A program made the position numbers and the translations under genes. Below are positions 49,821 through 58,702 of a stretch of DNA of 64,000 nt, piece after piece. Below the pieces are notes generated by a model. It saw only the letters and a program-made list of their open reading frames with translations. It was not told where the DNA came from and did not search any database. Source of the DNA: an uncultured Marinobacter sp. (GTDB lineage: Bacteria; Pseudomonadota; Gammaproteobacteria; Pseudomonadales; Oleiphilaceae); the NCBI RefSeq assembly GCF_946886895.1, contig NZ_CAMPJO010000012.1, positions 35,743 through 99,742 of the forward strand, given 5' to 3'. The first letter of the stretch is position 1. Every line of letters begins with the position of its first letter.

Positions 49821-50069
49821 ATGTTTCTTTCCGTACAACTCAGTTGCTACCCATTGAAAGACGAGTACAAACAACCCATCCGCGACCTGATCGCACGGCT
49901 TGAGCAGAGTGGCCTTGAGGTGCACGCCGGACGCATGAGCACCGAGATGTTCGGGGAATACGATGAAGTGATGCGTGTGCTCTCGGAAACCATGAAGTGG
50001 TCGTTCGAGACTTACGGCAAAGCCGTCTTCGTGGCAAAAATCATGGAAGGCGACCGCAGGCCCACGTAA
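49821..50069 (+). CDS. YkoF/MTH1187-type thiamine-binding-like protein
   Basis: An 82-residue ferredoxin-fold protein of the DUF77/MTH1187 group. The family pattern YPLKDEY near the start, GLEVHAGRMST (31-41) and GEYDEVMRVL is plain. Related YkoF domains bind thiamine precursors, but the ligand for single-domain members is not certain. GGAGG sits 6 nt upstream. A strong hairpin follows, so ggt and this gene may form a short operon (42-bp gap). Confidence 0.8.
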   Translation: MFLSVQLSCYPLKDEYKQPIRDLIARLEQSGLEVHAGRMSTEMFGEYDEVMRVLSETMKWSFETYGKAVFVAKIMEGDRRPT

Positions 50070-50086
50070 CTCAGCCGCACATCAAG

Positions 50087-50121
50087 GGCGTGGAGCCGGA
50101 TAGCGGATCCGGCTCCACGCC
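50087..50121. terminator. Hairpin between two convergent genes
   Basis: A perfect 14-bp stem (GGCGTGGAGCCGGA and its complement) with a 7-nt loop lies 17 nt after the thiamine-binding-like gene and 18 nt after the end of the convergent GST gene. It can serve both. Confidence 0.75.
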
Positions 50122-50139
50122 GTCACTGGCACCCGGGCT

Positions 50140-51021
50140 TCAGGAATGCCCGAGGCTGGCGTCGACCTTGTCCTGGGTTTTGTTCTCGAAATCACTGGCG
50201 TCGTGGCGCTCGTGCAACTGGCTCGCGGGATCGCCCCAGGTGCGATTCACCATACGGCCACGCCTGACACCCGGGCGCTCCGCAATCTCATGGCTCCAGC
50301 GCAACACATGGGTGTAGGTGTGCGCCTCCAGAAACTCTGCCGCCTCGTAGACCTTGTTGGTAACGAGCGCACCGTACCAGGGCCAGATGGCCATATCGGC
50401 AATGGTGTATTCATCGCCGGCAATATACTGGTTATCGGCCAGTTGGCGATCCAGCACGTCAAGCTGCCGCTTCACTTCCATGGTATAGCGGTTAATGGGA
50501 TATTCGTACTTTTCCGGGGCGTACGCGTAAAAGTGGCCAAACCCGCCACCCAGGAACGGCGCACTGCCCATCTGCCAGAACAGCCAGTTCAGGGCTTCGG
50601 TGCGCCTGGCAATATCCCGCGGCAGAAACTCGCCGAACTTCTCCGCCAGATACAACAGGATGGAACCCGATTCGAACACCCGGATCGCCGGATCCACACT
50701 GCGATCCACCATGGCCGGAATCTTGGAGTTGGGATTCACCTCCACAAATCCACTGCTGAATTGCTCGCCCTCGGTGATGCGCACCAGCCAGGCATCGTAT
50801 TCCGCTTCCCTGATGCCCTTCTCCAGCAACTCCTCCAGCATGATGGTCGCCTTCACCCCATTGGGCGTCGCCAGGGAATACACCTGGAAGGGATGATCGC
50901 CAACCGGCAAGGCCTGCTGGTGGGTGGGCCCGGCAATGGGACGATTGATTTTGGAGAATGCGCCACCGCTTTCGGCATCCCATTTCCAGACTTTCGGGGG
51001 TGTGTAAGTGGGGTCACTCAT
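50140..51021 (-). CDS. yghU: YghU-type glutathione S-transferase / disulfide reductase
   Basis: A Nu-class GST-like disulfide oxidoreductase, 293 residues (E. coli YghU 288). The thioredoxin-like domain has the long N-terminal arm with YTPPKVWKWD and PTHQQALPVG that is specific for this subgroup; NPNSKIPAMVD is the glutathione-binding strand, and the alpha-helical domain ends with DYTIADMAIWPW-like YTIADMAIWPWYG. AGGAG is about 11 nt before the start at 51021. It stands alone. Confidence 0.92.
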   Translation of the reverse strand: MSDPTYTPPKVWKWDAESGGAFSKINRPIAGPTHQQALPVGDHPFQVYSLATPNGVKATIMLEELLEKGIREAEYDAWLVRITEGEQFSSGFVEVNPNSKIPAMVDRSVDPAIRVFESGSILLYLAEKFGEFLPRDIARRTEALNWLFWQMGSAPFLGGGFGHFYAYAPEKYEYPINRYTMEVKRQLDVLDRQLADNQYIAGDEYTIADMAIWPWYGALVTNKVYEAAEFLEAHTYTHVLRWSHEIAERPGVRRGRMVNRTWGDPASQLHERHDASDFENKTQDKVDASLGHS

Positions 51022-51242
51022 AGTTCTGAATTCTCCTGGGTCAGCGAAATGATACGAGGCCTCGGCCTTGGAAACATACACAGCCGGTGGCAGTTAGTGA
51101 AACATCGTGCCAATAAATTCTGATGTTGTCAGCAGAGAGCTTTATTATGTCTCTTGATCAGTTATAGACAACGATAAATTCCTGGCCCGGTCTTGGTCTG
51201 TGGCTGGCACTGGTTGCTGCCTGCGTTGCGACCGGTCAGTAC

Positions 51243-51518
51243 CTAATTTTCCCAGTGACTGGCCGGTATCCTTTTCACATGAATGTGGCTTAACAGCCGG
51301 ATGGTTGGGCGTATCAAAAACTGGAAACTGCCAACGATGAACAGCCAGATGGCGACCTTCTCGTACTCGGGAAACAGGAACAGAATACTGCCCACCAAGA
51401 ACCAGATCGCAATGAAGAAGTCGTTGATGATGCTGATCATTTCGTAACGGCGCCGAATGATCAGTTCTTCATGCCCCAGGCGCAACGTCAGAGGGTTGTC
51501 TGCGCGGTCTTCCACCAT
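51243..51518 (-). CDS. YrhK domain membrane protein
   Basis: A 91-residue protein with two hydrophobic helices (about 30-48 and 55-75) and a basic amphipathic N-terminus. The pattern R-RRYE-x-I-x-x-x-ND near residue 22 and FPE between the helices matches the YrhK domain of unknown function. It is followed upstream by a 220-bp spacer and on its other side by the phhB gene; no operon partner is evident. Confidence 0.75.
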   Translation of the reverse strand: MVEDRADNPLTLRLGHEELIIRRRYEMISIINDFFIAIWFLVGSILFLFPEYEKVAIWLFIVGSFQFLIRPTIRLLSHIHVKRIPASHWEN

Positions 51519-51596
51519 GTCATGTCCTGTGTTTGGAAGGAGCCCTGTCCGTGTTGGGAGGGGGTGTGGCGGAAACGGGGTTCCGCCACACCAGAG

Positions 51597-51944
51597 CTAT
51601 TGCATGTCGCTGTAGGCGTCGTCAGTTCTCGCCGCCATAATGAAATCGTTCTTGTGCAACCCGCCGATTTTGTGGGTCCACCAGCGTACGGTCACTTTAC
51701 CGTACTCCAGCAGAATCGCCGGGTGGTGGTTCTCGGCCTCGGCCAGATCCCCTACCTTGTTGGTGAATGCCTGGGCCTGGGCGAAGTTTTTGAGTTTGAA
51801 CACCCGCTTCAGTTGCTCTTCGCCATCAAGCTCCACTACCTTCCACTTCGGAACATCCTGTTGCAGGGCCTGTTTCTCGTCAGCGGTTACCTGCGGCGCG
51901 TCGGCACTGCAGGCCTCACAACGCTGGCTCGTCAGTTCGCTCAT
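51597..51944 (-). CDS. phhB: 4a-hydroxytetrahydrobiopterin dehydratase (PCD)
   Basis: Regenerates dihydrobiopterin-type cofactor after aromatic hydroxylation. The 115-residue protein has the PCD motif with [10 protein letters not shown] and the later [13 protein letters not shown]. The N-terminal extension holds a CEAC pair not needed for catalysis. AGGAGG 6 nt upstream sets the start at 51944. No phenylalanine hydroxylase gene is adjacent, so its partner lies elsewhere or it has a pterin-recycling role. Symbol follows the Pseudomonas name. Confidence 0.9.
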   Translation of the reverse strand: MSELTSQRCEACSADAPQVTADEKQALQQDVPKWKVVELDGEEQLKRVFKLKNFAQAQAFTNKVGDLAEAENHHPAILLEYGKVTVRWWTHKIGGLHKNDFIMAARTDDAYSDMQ

Positions 51945-52033
51945 TTGAACCTCCTGGTTTCTGACTGTACTACAAGCGTGGGTTCGCCAAGCCACATTAT
52001 CAACCCGTGGTTGAAATTACCCTGCTTTCAGAA

Positions 52034-52053
52034 TACTGTATATTTAAACAGTA
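52034..52053 (+). promoter_or_regulatory. LexA box (SOS operator) of the imuA-imuB-dnaE2 operon
   Basis: TACTGTATATTTAAACAGTA is a near-consensus gammaproteobacterial LexA site (CTGT-N8-ACAG), ending 16 nt before the imuA start. Only one such box was seen in the window. Confidence 0.92.
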
Positions 52054-52069
52054 TTTGAGAGAATTACCC

Positions 52070-52759
52070 ATGAGCGAGCTTCTGAACACACTGATGCAGG
52101 ACGCCCGTGTCTGGCAGGGACACCGGCCCGTCCAGACAACCCGGCCGGCGGAATCCACCGGTTACCAGGTACTGGATAACCAGCTTGGCGGTCTCGGCTG
52201 GCCCCGGGGCGCCCTGAGTGAATGCCTGCTGGAGGCACCCGGCATTGGCGAACTGCACCTGCTACTGCCACTGATGCAACGGCTGTCCAGGGGCGGAAAA
52301 GCCGTGTTCTGGGTGAACCCGCCCCATACCCCCTATGCCCCTGCCCTGGCTCGCGAGCAGGTTAACCTGGATCAGGTGGTGCTGATCCACACAGAAGACC
52401 CCGGCGACCTCTTGTGGACCCTGGAGAACTGCCTGCGCTCGCCGGTAACCGGCCTGGTGATGGCCTGGCCGGGCAAGCTGGCCGCCCGGGATCTGCGCCG
52501 CCTGCAACTCGCCGCCGAGGCAGGCAGCAATGTGTGTGTACTGTTCCGGGAACGCCGGTACGCCGGGCAGAATTCTCCGGCGGCCCTGCGCCTGGAGCTG
52601 GAGCCCGGTGACCAGCAGGCGCTGAAAGTAAACGTACTGAAGCGACGCGGCAGTTGGCCTGGCCAACGCTGTTCCCTGACCATGGCACACCGGGCGGATC
52701 TGTCGAATCAGGAGACCCCCCGCATTGCCCAGGGCCCCTGGCCCGTGCGAACCCGGTAG
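52070..52759 (+). CDS. imuA: ImuA translesion-synthesis accessory protein
   Basis: A 229-residue RecA/SulA-like protein that works with ImuB and DnaE2 in damage-induced mutagenesis. It has a GYQVLDNQLGGLGWPRGALSE start like RecA-fold proteins, but the ATP loop is degenerate. The start at 52070 directly follows the LexA box; the open frame upstream runs through that box. Seven bp separate it from imuB. Confidence 0.88.
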   Translation: MSELLNTLMQDARVWQGHRPVQTTRPAESTGYQVLDNQLGGLGWPRGALSECLLEAPGIGELHLLLPLMQRLSRGGKAVFWVNPPHTPYAPALAREQVNLDQVVLIHTEDPGDLLWTLENCLRSPVTGLVMAWPGKLAARDLRRLQLAAEAGSNVCVLFRERRYAGQNSPAALRLELEPGDQQALKVNVLKRRGSWPGQRCSLTMAHRADLSNQETPRIAQGPWPVRTR

Positions 52760-52766
52760 GCTTGCC

Positions 52767-54185
52767 ATGCTCTGGCTGTACCTGCATTTCCCGCACCTGT
52801 TGCTGGATCATATTCGCCGTTCCCGTGAGCACCCGGGGGCGCTGGTTATCGTGGAAGGCTCTGGCCAGAAGGTCATCCAGGCCTGCCCGGAGGCGCGCGA
52901 TCAGGGCATCACTCCCGGCATGCGCCTGAAAACCGCCATTGCTCTGGTGCCGGAACTGGGCATGGTACGCGCCGACCAGCACCAGGAAGCCCGGATACTG
53001 GAAGACCAGGCCCGCTGGTTATACCGCTACGCCGCGCATATCGTCCTGGTACCTCCCGATGGCCTGCTGGCGGAAATCGGCAGCCTGCAACGGCTGTACG
53101 GTGGCCTGGCCGCTGTCTGGCAAACGGTGGACCAGGGGCTGAACGAACGCCGCCTGAGCGCCTGGCAAGCCACCGGCCACACCCCCCTGGCGGCGAGACT
53201 GCTCGCCCGCACAGGCATGGGTGAATGCACGGCGGACAAGGGCCAGATTCAGCAAACACTGGGCCGGATTCCTCTGCCGATGGTGGAGTTTGATGACAAA
53301 ACCTGTGTCCGGCTGCAGCGCCTGGGCCTGAGCCACCTTGGAGAAGTGCTAGCCCTGCCACGGAACGAACTGGCTCACCGCCTGTCCCCGGAAACCCTGG
53401 CCCACCTTCAGAAAATAGAGGGCAGCCGACCGGATCCGAAAGCCCCCTGGCAGCCACCCCACCATTTTCGCCAACAGGCGGATTTTGCGCAGGATATTGA
53501 ACAATCACAGGGGCTGCTGTTTCCGTTACAGCGGCTACTCTCGGAACTTGAAGAGGATCTGTGCTGGCGCCAGCAGGAAACCGACAGCCTGCTACTGGTC
53601 ATGAATCACCGGCATCAGGAGGCGACCCGACTTCGTATCCGCACCGCCGGGCCGGAGCACCGGGCCAACAGCTTCCTGAGTCTGATTCGGCTACGGCTAG
53701 ACCAGCACCCGCTGAAAGCGCCGGTGGTTTCCCTGGTTCTGTCTGTCCGGCGGTTCCTGAACCGGGAAGCAGACACCCGGCAAGATCTGCTGGGTGAAAG
53801 CCAGGATCTGAACGAAGCCTGGCACACCCTGATCAGTCGCCTCCAGGCCCGCCTGGGTGACGGCGCCCTGCATCAGCTCTCGCCCCAGGCTGATCATCGC
53901 CCCGAGCGAGCCTGGTCAGCCTCGGAAGTACTGAACAGACACGCCACTCCCTTGCCGGACAGTCATCAGCTACCTCGCCGTCCGCTCTGGCTACTGAAAG
54001 GTCCGCAACCGTTGCTGGAAACGCCGGTGGCCTGGTTCTCCGGCCCCGAGCGCATCAGTGGTGGCTGGTGGGATGGCCAGCAAGTGCACCGGGATTACTA
54101 CATCGCACAAACACACCATGGCCAGTTGGCCTGGGTGTTCCGGGATGTCAGGGAAGGCTGGTTCGTGCACGGATGGTTTGGCTGA
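52767..54185 (+). CDS. imuB: ImuB, catalytically inactive Y-family polymerase homologue
   Basis: A 472-residue Y-family DNA polymerase relative that acts as the hub, binding DnaE2, ImuA and the beta clamp. The first motif reads LWLYLHFPHLLLD and lacks the metal-binding Asp found in active enzymes, and the usual DE pair is missing near AEIGSLQRLYGG. A clamp-binding motif probably lies in the QGLLFPLQRLL region (about 250). Its stop overlaps the dnaE2 ATG by 1 nt. Confidence 0.9.
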   Translation: MLWLYLHFPHLLLDHIRRSREHPGALVIVEGSGQKVIQACPEARDQGITPGMRLKTAIALVPELGMVRADQHQEARILEDQARWLYRYAAHIVLVPPDGLLAEIGSLQRLYGGLAAVWQTVDQGLNERRLSAWQATGHTPLAARLLARTGMGECTADKGQIQQTLGRIPLPMVEFDDKTCVRLQRLGLSHLGEVLALPRNELAHRLSPETLAHLQKIEGSRPDPKAPWQPPHHFRQQADFAQDIEQSQGLLFPLQRLLSELEEDLCWRQQETDSLLLVMNHRHQEATRLRIRTAGPEHRANSFLSLIRLRLDQHPLKAPVVSLVLSVRRFLNREADTRQDLLGESQDLNEAWHTLISRLQARLGDGALHQLSPQADHRPERAWSASEVLNRHATPLPDSHQLPRRPLWLLKGPQPLLETPVAWFSGPERISGGWWDGQQVHRDYYIAQTHHGQLAWVFRDVREGWFVHGWFG

Positions 54186-57100
54186 TGAGCGAGCATGGCT
54201 ACGCCGAACTGTTCTGTTTCAGCAATTTCACCTTCCTGACCGGGGCCTCCCATCCCCACGAGCTGGCGGAGCGTGCCGCGGAGCTGGGCTACAGCGCCCT
54301 GGCCATGACCGATGCCTGCTCGGTTGCCGGCATTCCCCGGGCCTGGGCGGCGTTGAAGGAAAGCCCGGTCAAACTGATTACCGGAAGCTGGTTTGAACTG
54401 GACGATGCCCCGGACGGCGCCGTGCCGCCCCGTTTTATTCTCCTGGCACGTACCCGCAAAGGCTACGGCCAGCTCAGCCAGTTGATCACCACCGGGCGTC
54501 GGCGGGCGGAAAAAGGCCAGTACCGGTTATTCTTCCGGGATATCGAGTGCCATCCCCTGGACGACTGCCTGTGCCTGTGGCTGCCTTCCTCACCTGGCAC
54601 CGCCGATGCCGATCAGGCCCTGGCCTGTGGCGAATGGCTGCAACGACTGTTTGAACCCCGGCTCTGGATTGCTGCCGCCCGCACACTGGAATCCGGAGAG
54701 GAGCACCAACTGGCCCGGGTTCGCTGGCTGGCGGATCACCTGCGCTGCCCGATTACCGCCACCGGCGAGGTTCACATGCACAGGCGCGAGCGCCAGCCCC
54801 TGCAGGACGTACTCACTGCCCTGCGCCACCGCACCAGCCTGGAACTCGCCGGTCACCGCCTGTTCCAGAACGGCGAACGCTATCTCAGGCCGATGCCGGT
54901 CTTGCAACGCCTGTTCCCCGACGCCTGGCTGAAAGAATCCCTGCGCATTGCCCGACAGTGCAGCTTTGAGCCCGGCAGCCTGCGTTACGAATACCCATCG
55001 GACCTGGTGCCGGCGAATGAAACGCCGGCCGCGTACCTGAAAAAACTGACCGCCGAAGGAGAACGGCGACGTTATCCCAACGGCACCCCACAGGCGGTTC
55101 AGTCCCTGATCCGGAAGGAACTGGGGTTGATCTCGGACAAGCACTACGAGCACTATTTCCTCACCATTCATGACATTGTGGACTTCGCACGGCGCCAGGG
55201 CATTCTGTGCCAGGGGCGAGGCTCGGCTGCCAACTCCGCCGTGTGTTACTGCCTGGGCATTACCGAAGTCAATCCGGCGCGGGTGGAATTGCTGTTTGAA
55301 CGTTTCATCTCCAAGGACCGCAACGAACCGCCAGACATTGATGTCGATTTCGAACACGATCGCCGAGAGGAAGTTATCCAGTATATTTACCGGCGCTATG
55401 GTCGCGAGCGAGCTGCTCTCGCCGCTACCGTGATCCGCTATCGCCCCCGCAGCGCCGTCCGCGATGTGGGCAAGGCTCTGGGGTTTGATCCGGCACTGGT
55501 GGAGCAACTGCTCGATGGCATCGACTGGCGGGACGGGGCCAGCAACTGGCGCCAGCAGATCCTCGACAAGCGCCTCACCCGGAACCCCGGGGTCGCGGAC
55601 CAGTTCTTTACCCTGGTGAACACCCTGCTCGGTTTCCCCCGGCATCTGTCCCAGCATGTGGGCGGCTTTGTGATCAGTGCCGGGCCACTGGCTGAACTGG
55701 TCCCTGTAGAGAATGCCGCCATGGCGGACCGGACCGTCATTCAATGGGACAAAGATGACCTCGAAAGCCTGGGCCTGATGAAAGTCGATGTACTGGCCTT
55801 GGGCATGCTCTCCGCCATTCGCCGGGCACTCGAACTCATCAGCGAGGAAAAGGCAGCCCCCTTTGCCATGCAGGACATTCCCCCGGAAGACCGGGCCACC
55901 TACGCCATGCTGCAGAAAGGCGACAGCATTGGCGTGTTTCAGGTGGAATCCCGTGCCCAGATCAACATGCTGCCGAGACTGAAACCCGACACCTGGTACG
56001 ACCTGGTGGTGGAAGTGGCCATCGTCCGTCCCGGCCCCATTCAGGGCGACATGGTGCACCCCTATTTGCGGCGCAAGCATGGCCTGGAGCCGGTGGATTA
56101 CCCCAACGATGCGATCAGAGGCGTACTGGAGCGCACCCTGGGCATACCCATTTTCCAGGAGCAGGTGATTAAACTGGCCATGGTCGCAGCCGGCTTCTCC
56201 GCCGGTGAAGCCGATCAGCTCCGCCGGGCCATGGCCGCCTGGAAGTCCCACGGTGACCTGACCCCGTTCCGGGAAAAGCTGATCACCGGCATGCTTGAGC
56301 GTGGCCACGACGGCGGCTTCGCCGAACGCCTGTACCAGCAGATCTGCGGCTTTGGCGGCTACGGCTTTCCCGAGTCCCACGCCGCCAGCTTTGCCCTGCT
56401 GGTGTACGTCTCCGCCTGGATCAAGTGCCACTACCCCGCCGCCTTCTACTGCGCCCTGCTCAACAGCCAGCCCATGGGCTTCTATTCCCCCTCCCAACTG
56501 GTACAGGATGCCCGCCGCCACAACGTCACCGTATTACCGCCTGATATCAATCACAGCCAGTGGGATCACACACTGGAAGGCAAGGAACGCCACCTGCGCC
56601 TGGGCCTGAGAATCATTCAGGGCCTGTCCGTTAATGGCGCTGAACGCATCCATAAGAAGCGTCCCACCACAGGTTACGGCTCCATCAGCGAACTCCGGCG
56701 CCTGGCTGGCCTGAACCAGCGAGAGATGGAGCTCCTGGCTGGCGCTAACGCCATGCCCGAATTTGCCAGCAACCGCCACCAGTCCTACTGGCAACTCCTT
56801 GGCCACGAACCGCCCGCAGAACTCTTTGCCGAAGAGGCGGTCGCCCAGTATCAGGTTGACCATTGCGACCTGCTCCCCGAACCCACCGAAGGCCAGAACG
56901 TTCTCGCCGACTATGCCAGCCAGGGTCTCACCCTCCAGCGCCACCCCCTGGCCCTGCTCCGGGAACAGGGCCACCTCCGGTTCTGCCTGAGTGCCGAACA
57001 ACTGAAAACCACCAAGGCCGGTATTCCGGTTCAGGTCGTTGGCCTTGTGACCGGCCGCCAACGCCCGGGGTCTGCCTCCGGCGTCACCTTTGTCACCCTT

Positions 57101-57304
57101 GAAGACGAAACCGGCAATGTGAATGTTGTGGTGTGGCTGGAAACCGCGCGGCGGCAGCGGAAGCCGTTGCTAACCGCCCGGTTGTTGCATGTGAAGGGTG
57201 TGCTTGAAAGAGAGGGTGAGATTGTTCATGTGATGGCGGGGAAGCTTTCGGATCTGAGCCACCTCATCAACTCATTGCCTGTTGCATCACGGGATTTTCA
57301 TTAA
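54185..57304 (+). CDS. dnaE2: Error-prone DNA polymerase DnaE2 (ImuC)
   Basis: C-family polymerase that extends past DNA lesions. The 1039 residues are shorter than replicative DnaE. An N-terminal PHP domain (about 1-210) is followed by the polymerase core with the metal-binding DIDVD (384-388), then the HhH region and an OB-fold near 935-1010. It begins at 54185, overlapping imuB by 1 nt, and is under the same LexA control. A hairpin follows the stop. Confidence 0.94.
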   Translation: MSEHGYAELFCFSNFTFLTGASHPHELAERAAELGYSALAMTDACSVAGIPRAWAALKESPVKLITGSWFELDDAPDGAVPPRFILLARTRKGYGQLSQLITTGRRRAEKGQYRLFFRDIECHPLDDCLCLWLPSSPGTADADQALACGEWLQRLFEPRLWIAAARTLESGEEHQLARVRWLADHLRCPITATGEVHMHRRERQPLQDVLTALRHRTSLELAGHRLFQNGERYLRPMPVLQRLFPDAWLKESLRIARQCSFEPGSLRYEYPSDLVPANETPAAYLKKLTAEGERRRYPNGTPQAVQSLIRKELGLISDKHYEHYFLTIHDIVDFARRQGILCQGRGSAANSAVCYCLGITEVNPARVELLFERFISKDRNEPPDIDVDFEHDRREEVIQYIYRRYGRERAALAATVIRYRPRSAVRDVGKALGFDPALVEQLLDGIDWRDGASNWRQQILDKRLTRNPGVADQFFTLVNTLLGFPRHLSQHVGGFVISAGPLAELVPVENAAMADRTVIQWDKDDLESLGLMKVDVLALGMLSAIRRALELISEEKAAPFAMQDIPPEDRATYAMLQKGDSIGVFQVESRAQINMLPRLKPDTWYDLVVEVAIVRPGPIQGDMVHPYLRRKHGLEPVDYPNDAIRGVLERTLGIPIFQEQVIKLAMVAAGFSAGEADQLRRAMAAWKSHGDLTPFREKLITGMLERGHDGGFAERLYQQICGFGGYGFPESHAASFALLVYVSAWIKCHYPAAFYCALLNSQPMGFYSPSQLVQDARRHNVTVLPPDINHSQWDHTLEGKERHLRLGLRIIQGLSVNGAERIHKKRPTTGYGSISELRRLAGLNQREMELLAGANAMPEFASNRHQSYWQLLGHEPPAELFAEEAVAQYQVDHCDLLPEPTEGQNVLADYASQGLTLQRHPLALLREQGHLRFCLSAEQLKTTKAGIPVQVVGLVTGRQRPGSASGVTFVTLEDETGNVNVVVWLETARRQRKPLLTARLLHVKGVLEREGEIVHVMAGKLSDLSHLINSLPVASRDFH

Positions 57305-57313
57305 GGGTATAAA

Positions 57314-57344
57314 ATGAAAAACCCCGCCAGGGCGAGGTTTTTCA
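57314..57344. terminator. Bidirectional terminator between dnaE2 and oadB
   Basis: ATGAAAAACC pairs with GGTTTTTCAT around an inner CGC/GCG stem. It lies 9 nt after the dnaE2 stop and 22 nt after the convergent oadB stop; the A/T flanks suit termination from both sides. Confidence 0.8.
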
Positions 57345-57366
57345 TCTTCTTTCGCAGCGGGACAGA

Positions 57367-58689
57367 TCAGGTCAGCAACTTGATCATCACACCCGCGGCC
57401 ACTGCCGAACCGATAACGCCCGCCACATTCGGCCCCATGGCATGCATCAGCAGGAAGTTGTGCGGGTTGGCTTCCAGGCCCACTTTATTGGACACCCGCG
57501 CCGCCATTGGCACAGCGGACACCCCGGCGGAGCCGATAAGCGGGTTGATGGGGTCCTTGATAAACCTGTTCATCAGTTTCGCCATCAAAACGCCGCAGGC
57601 CGTACCTACGCAGAAAGCAGCCATACCCAGAACCAGAATGCCCAGCGTTTGCAGATCCAGGAACTTGTCCGCGCTCAGCTTGGAGCCAACAGACAGCCCA
57701 AGGAAAATGGTTACGATGTTGATCAGCGCATTCTGGGAGGTATCGCTCAGTCGCTCAACCACCCCGCACTCCCGCATCAGGTTACCAAAACAGAACATAC
57801 CCAGCAGCGGCGCCGCATCAGGCAGGAACAACACCGTCGCCACCAGCACCACCATCGGGAACGCAATTTTTTCCCGCTTGCTCACCGGACGCAACTGGGA
57901 CATTTTGATGGTCCGCTCCTTCGGCGAAGTCAGCGCTTTCATTATAGGAGGTTGGATCATCGGCACCAGCGCCATGTAGGAATAGGCCGCCACGGCAATC
58001 GCACCCAGCAGATGTGGAGCCAGAATGCTGGACACATAGATTGACGTCGGGCCATCGGCGCCACCGATAATACCGACAGCCGCCGCCTCCAGGATGGTGA
58101 AATCCATAACCCCCGTCATGTCCAGCAAAGCCGCTCCAATAATGGTACCAAAGATACCGAACTGTGCGGCCGCGCCCAGAAGCAGGGTCTTCGGGTTCGC
58201 CAACAGCGGACCAAAGTCAGTCATCGCGCCTACACCCATGAAGATAATCAGTGGTGCAGCACCACTGGCAATGGCGACGGTGTAGAAATTGTAGAGCATG
58301 CCGTTGGTATAACCGAGACTCTGGGCAGCAACAATAGCCTGTTGAACCGTCCCGTAATCCGCCTGCTTATAGGCTGCCTTAAACGCACCCATCACTTCCG
58401 GCGTTATGGCTTGGCCAGCCTGGTACGCGACATCGAGAATGCTCGCTAAAGCTACCAGTACCGCCGGCTCCGCATAGTGAATCGCATTCTCCGCAGCCGA
58501 CAGGGCAAGCCCTACCTCCGGGATATTCGCCAGAATGCCGCCGAACCCAATCGGAACCAGCAGCAGTGGCTCAAAGCCCTTGCGAATCGCAAGGAACAGC
58601 AGAAGAAAGCCGATACAGATCATGAAGAACTGACCGCCCGAGAGATTATACAGGCCACTGCCTGTCCACAATGTCATTAACTTTTCCAT
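57367..58689 (-). CDS. oadB: Oxaloacetate decarboxylase, sodium-pumping beta subunit
   Basis: Integral membrane subunit that decarboxylates carboxybiotin and exports sodium. A 440-residue protein with about nine membrane helices; the sodium-site [10 protein letters not shown] lies near the middle, and [25 protein letters not shown] is near the C-terminus, all as in the family. It follows oadA by 13 bp and is the last gene of the oadGAB operon. Confidence 0.95.
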   Translation of the reverse strand: MEKLMTLWTGSGLYNLSGGQFFMICIGFLLLFLAIRKGFEPLLLVPIGFGGILANIPEVGLALSAAENAIHYAEPAVLVALASILDVAYQAGQAITPEVMGAFKAAYKQADYGTVQQAIVAAQSLGYTNGMLYNFYTVAIASGAAPLIIFMGVGAMTDFGPLLANPKTLLLGAAAQFGIFGTIIGAALLDMTGVMDFTILEAAAVGIIGGADGPTSIYVSSILAPHLLGAIAVAAYSYMALVPMIQPPIMKALTSPKERTIKMSQLRPVSKREKIAFPMVVLVATVLFLPDAAPLLGMFCFGNLMRECGVVERLSDTSQNALINIVTIFLGLSVGSKLSADKFLDLQTLGILVLGMAAFCVGTACGVLMAKLMNRFIKDPINPLIGSAGVSAVPMAARVSNKVGLEANPHNFLLMHAMGPNVAGVIGSAVAAGVMIKLLT

Positions 58690-58702
58690 GGAATGCTGGC
58701 CC

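Noticed and set aside
54590..56521. 643-codon open frame on the minus strand
   Set aside because: Antisense to dnaE2; composition is that of a GC-rich shadow frame.
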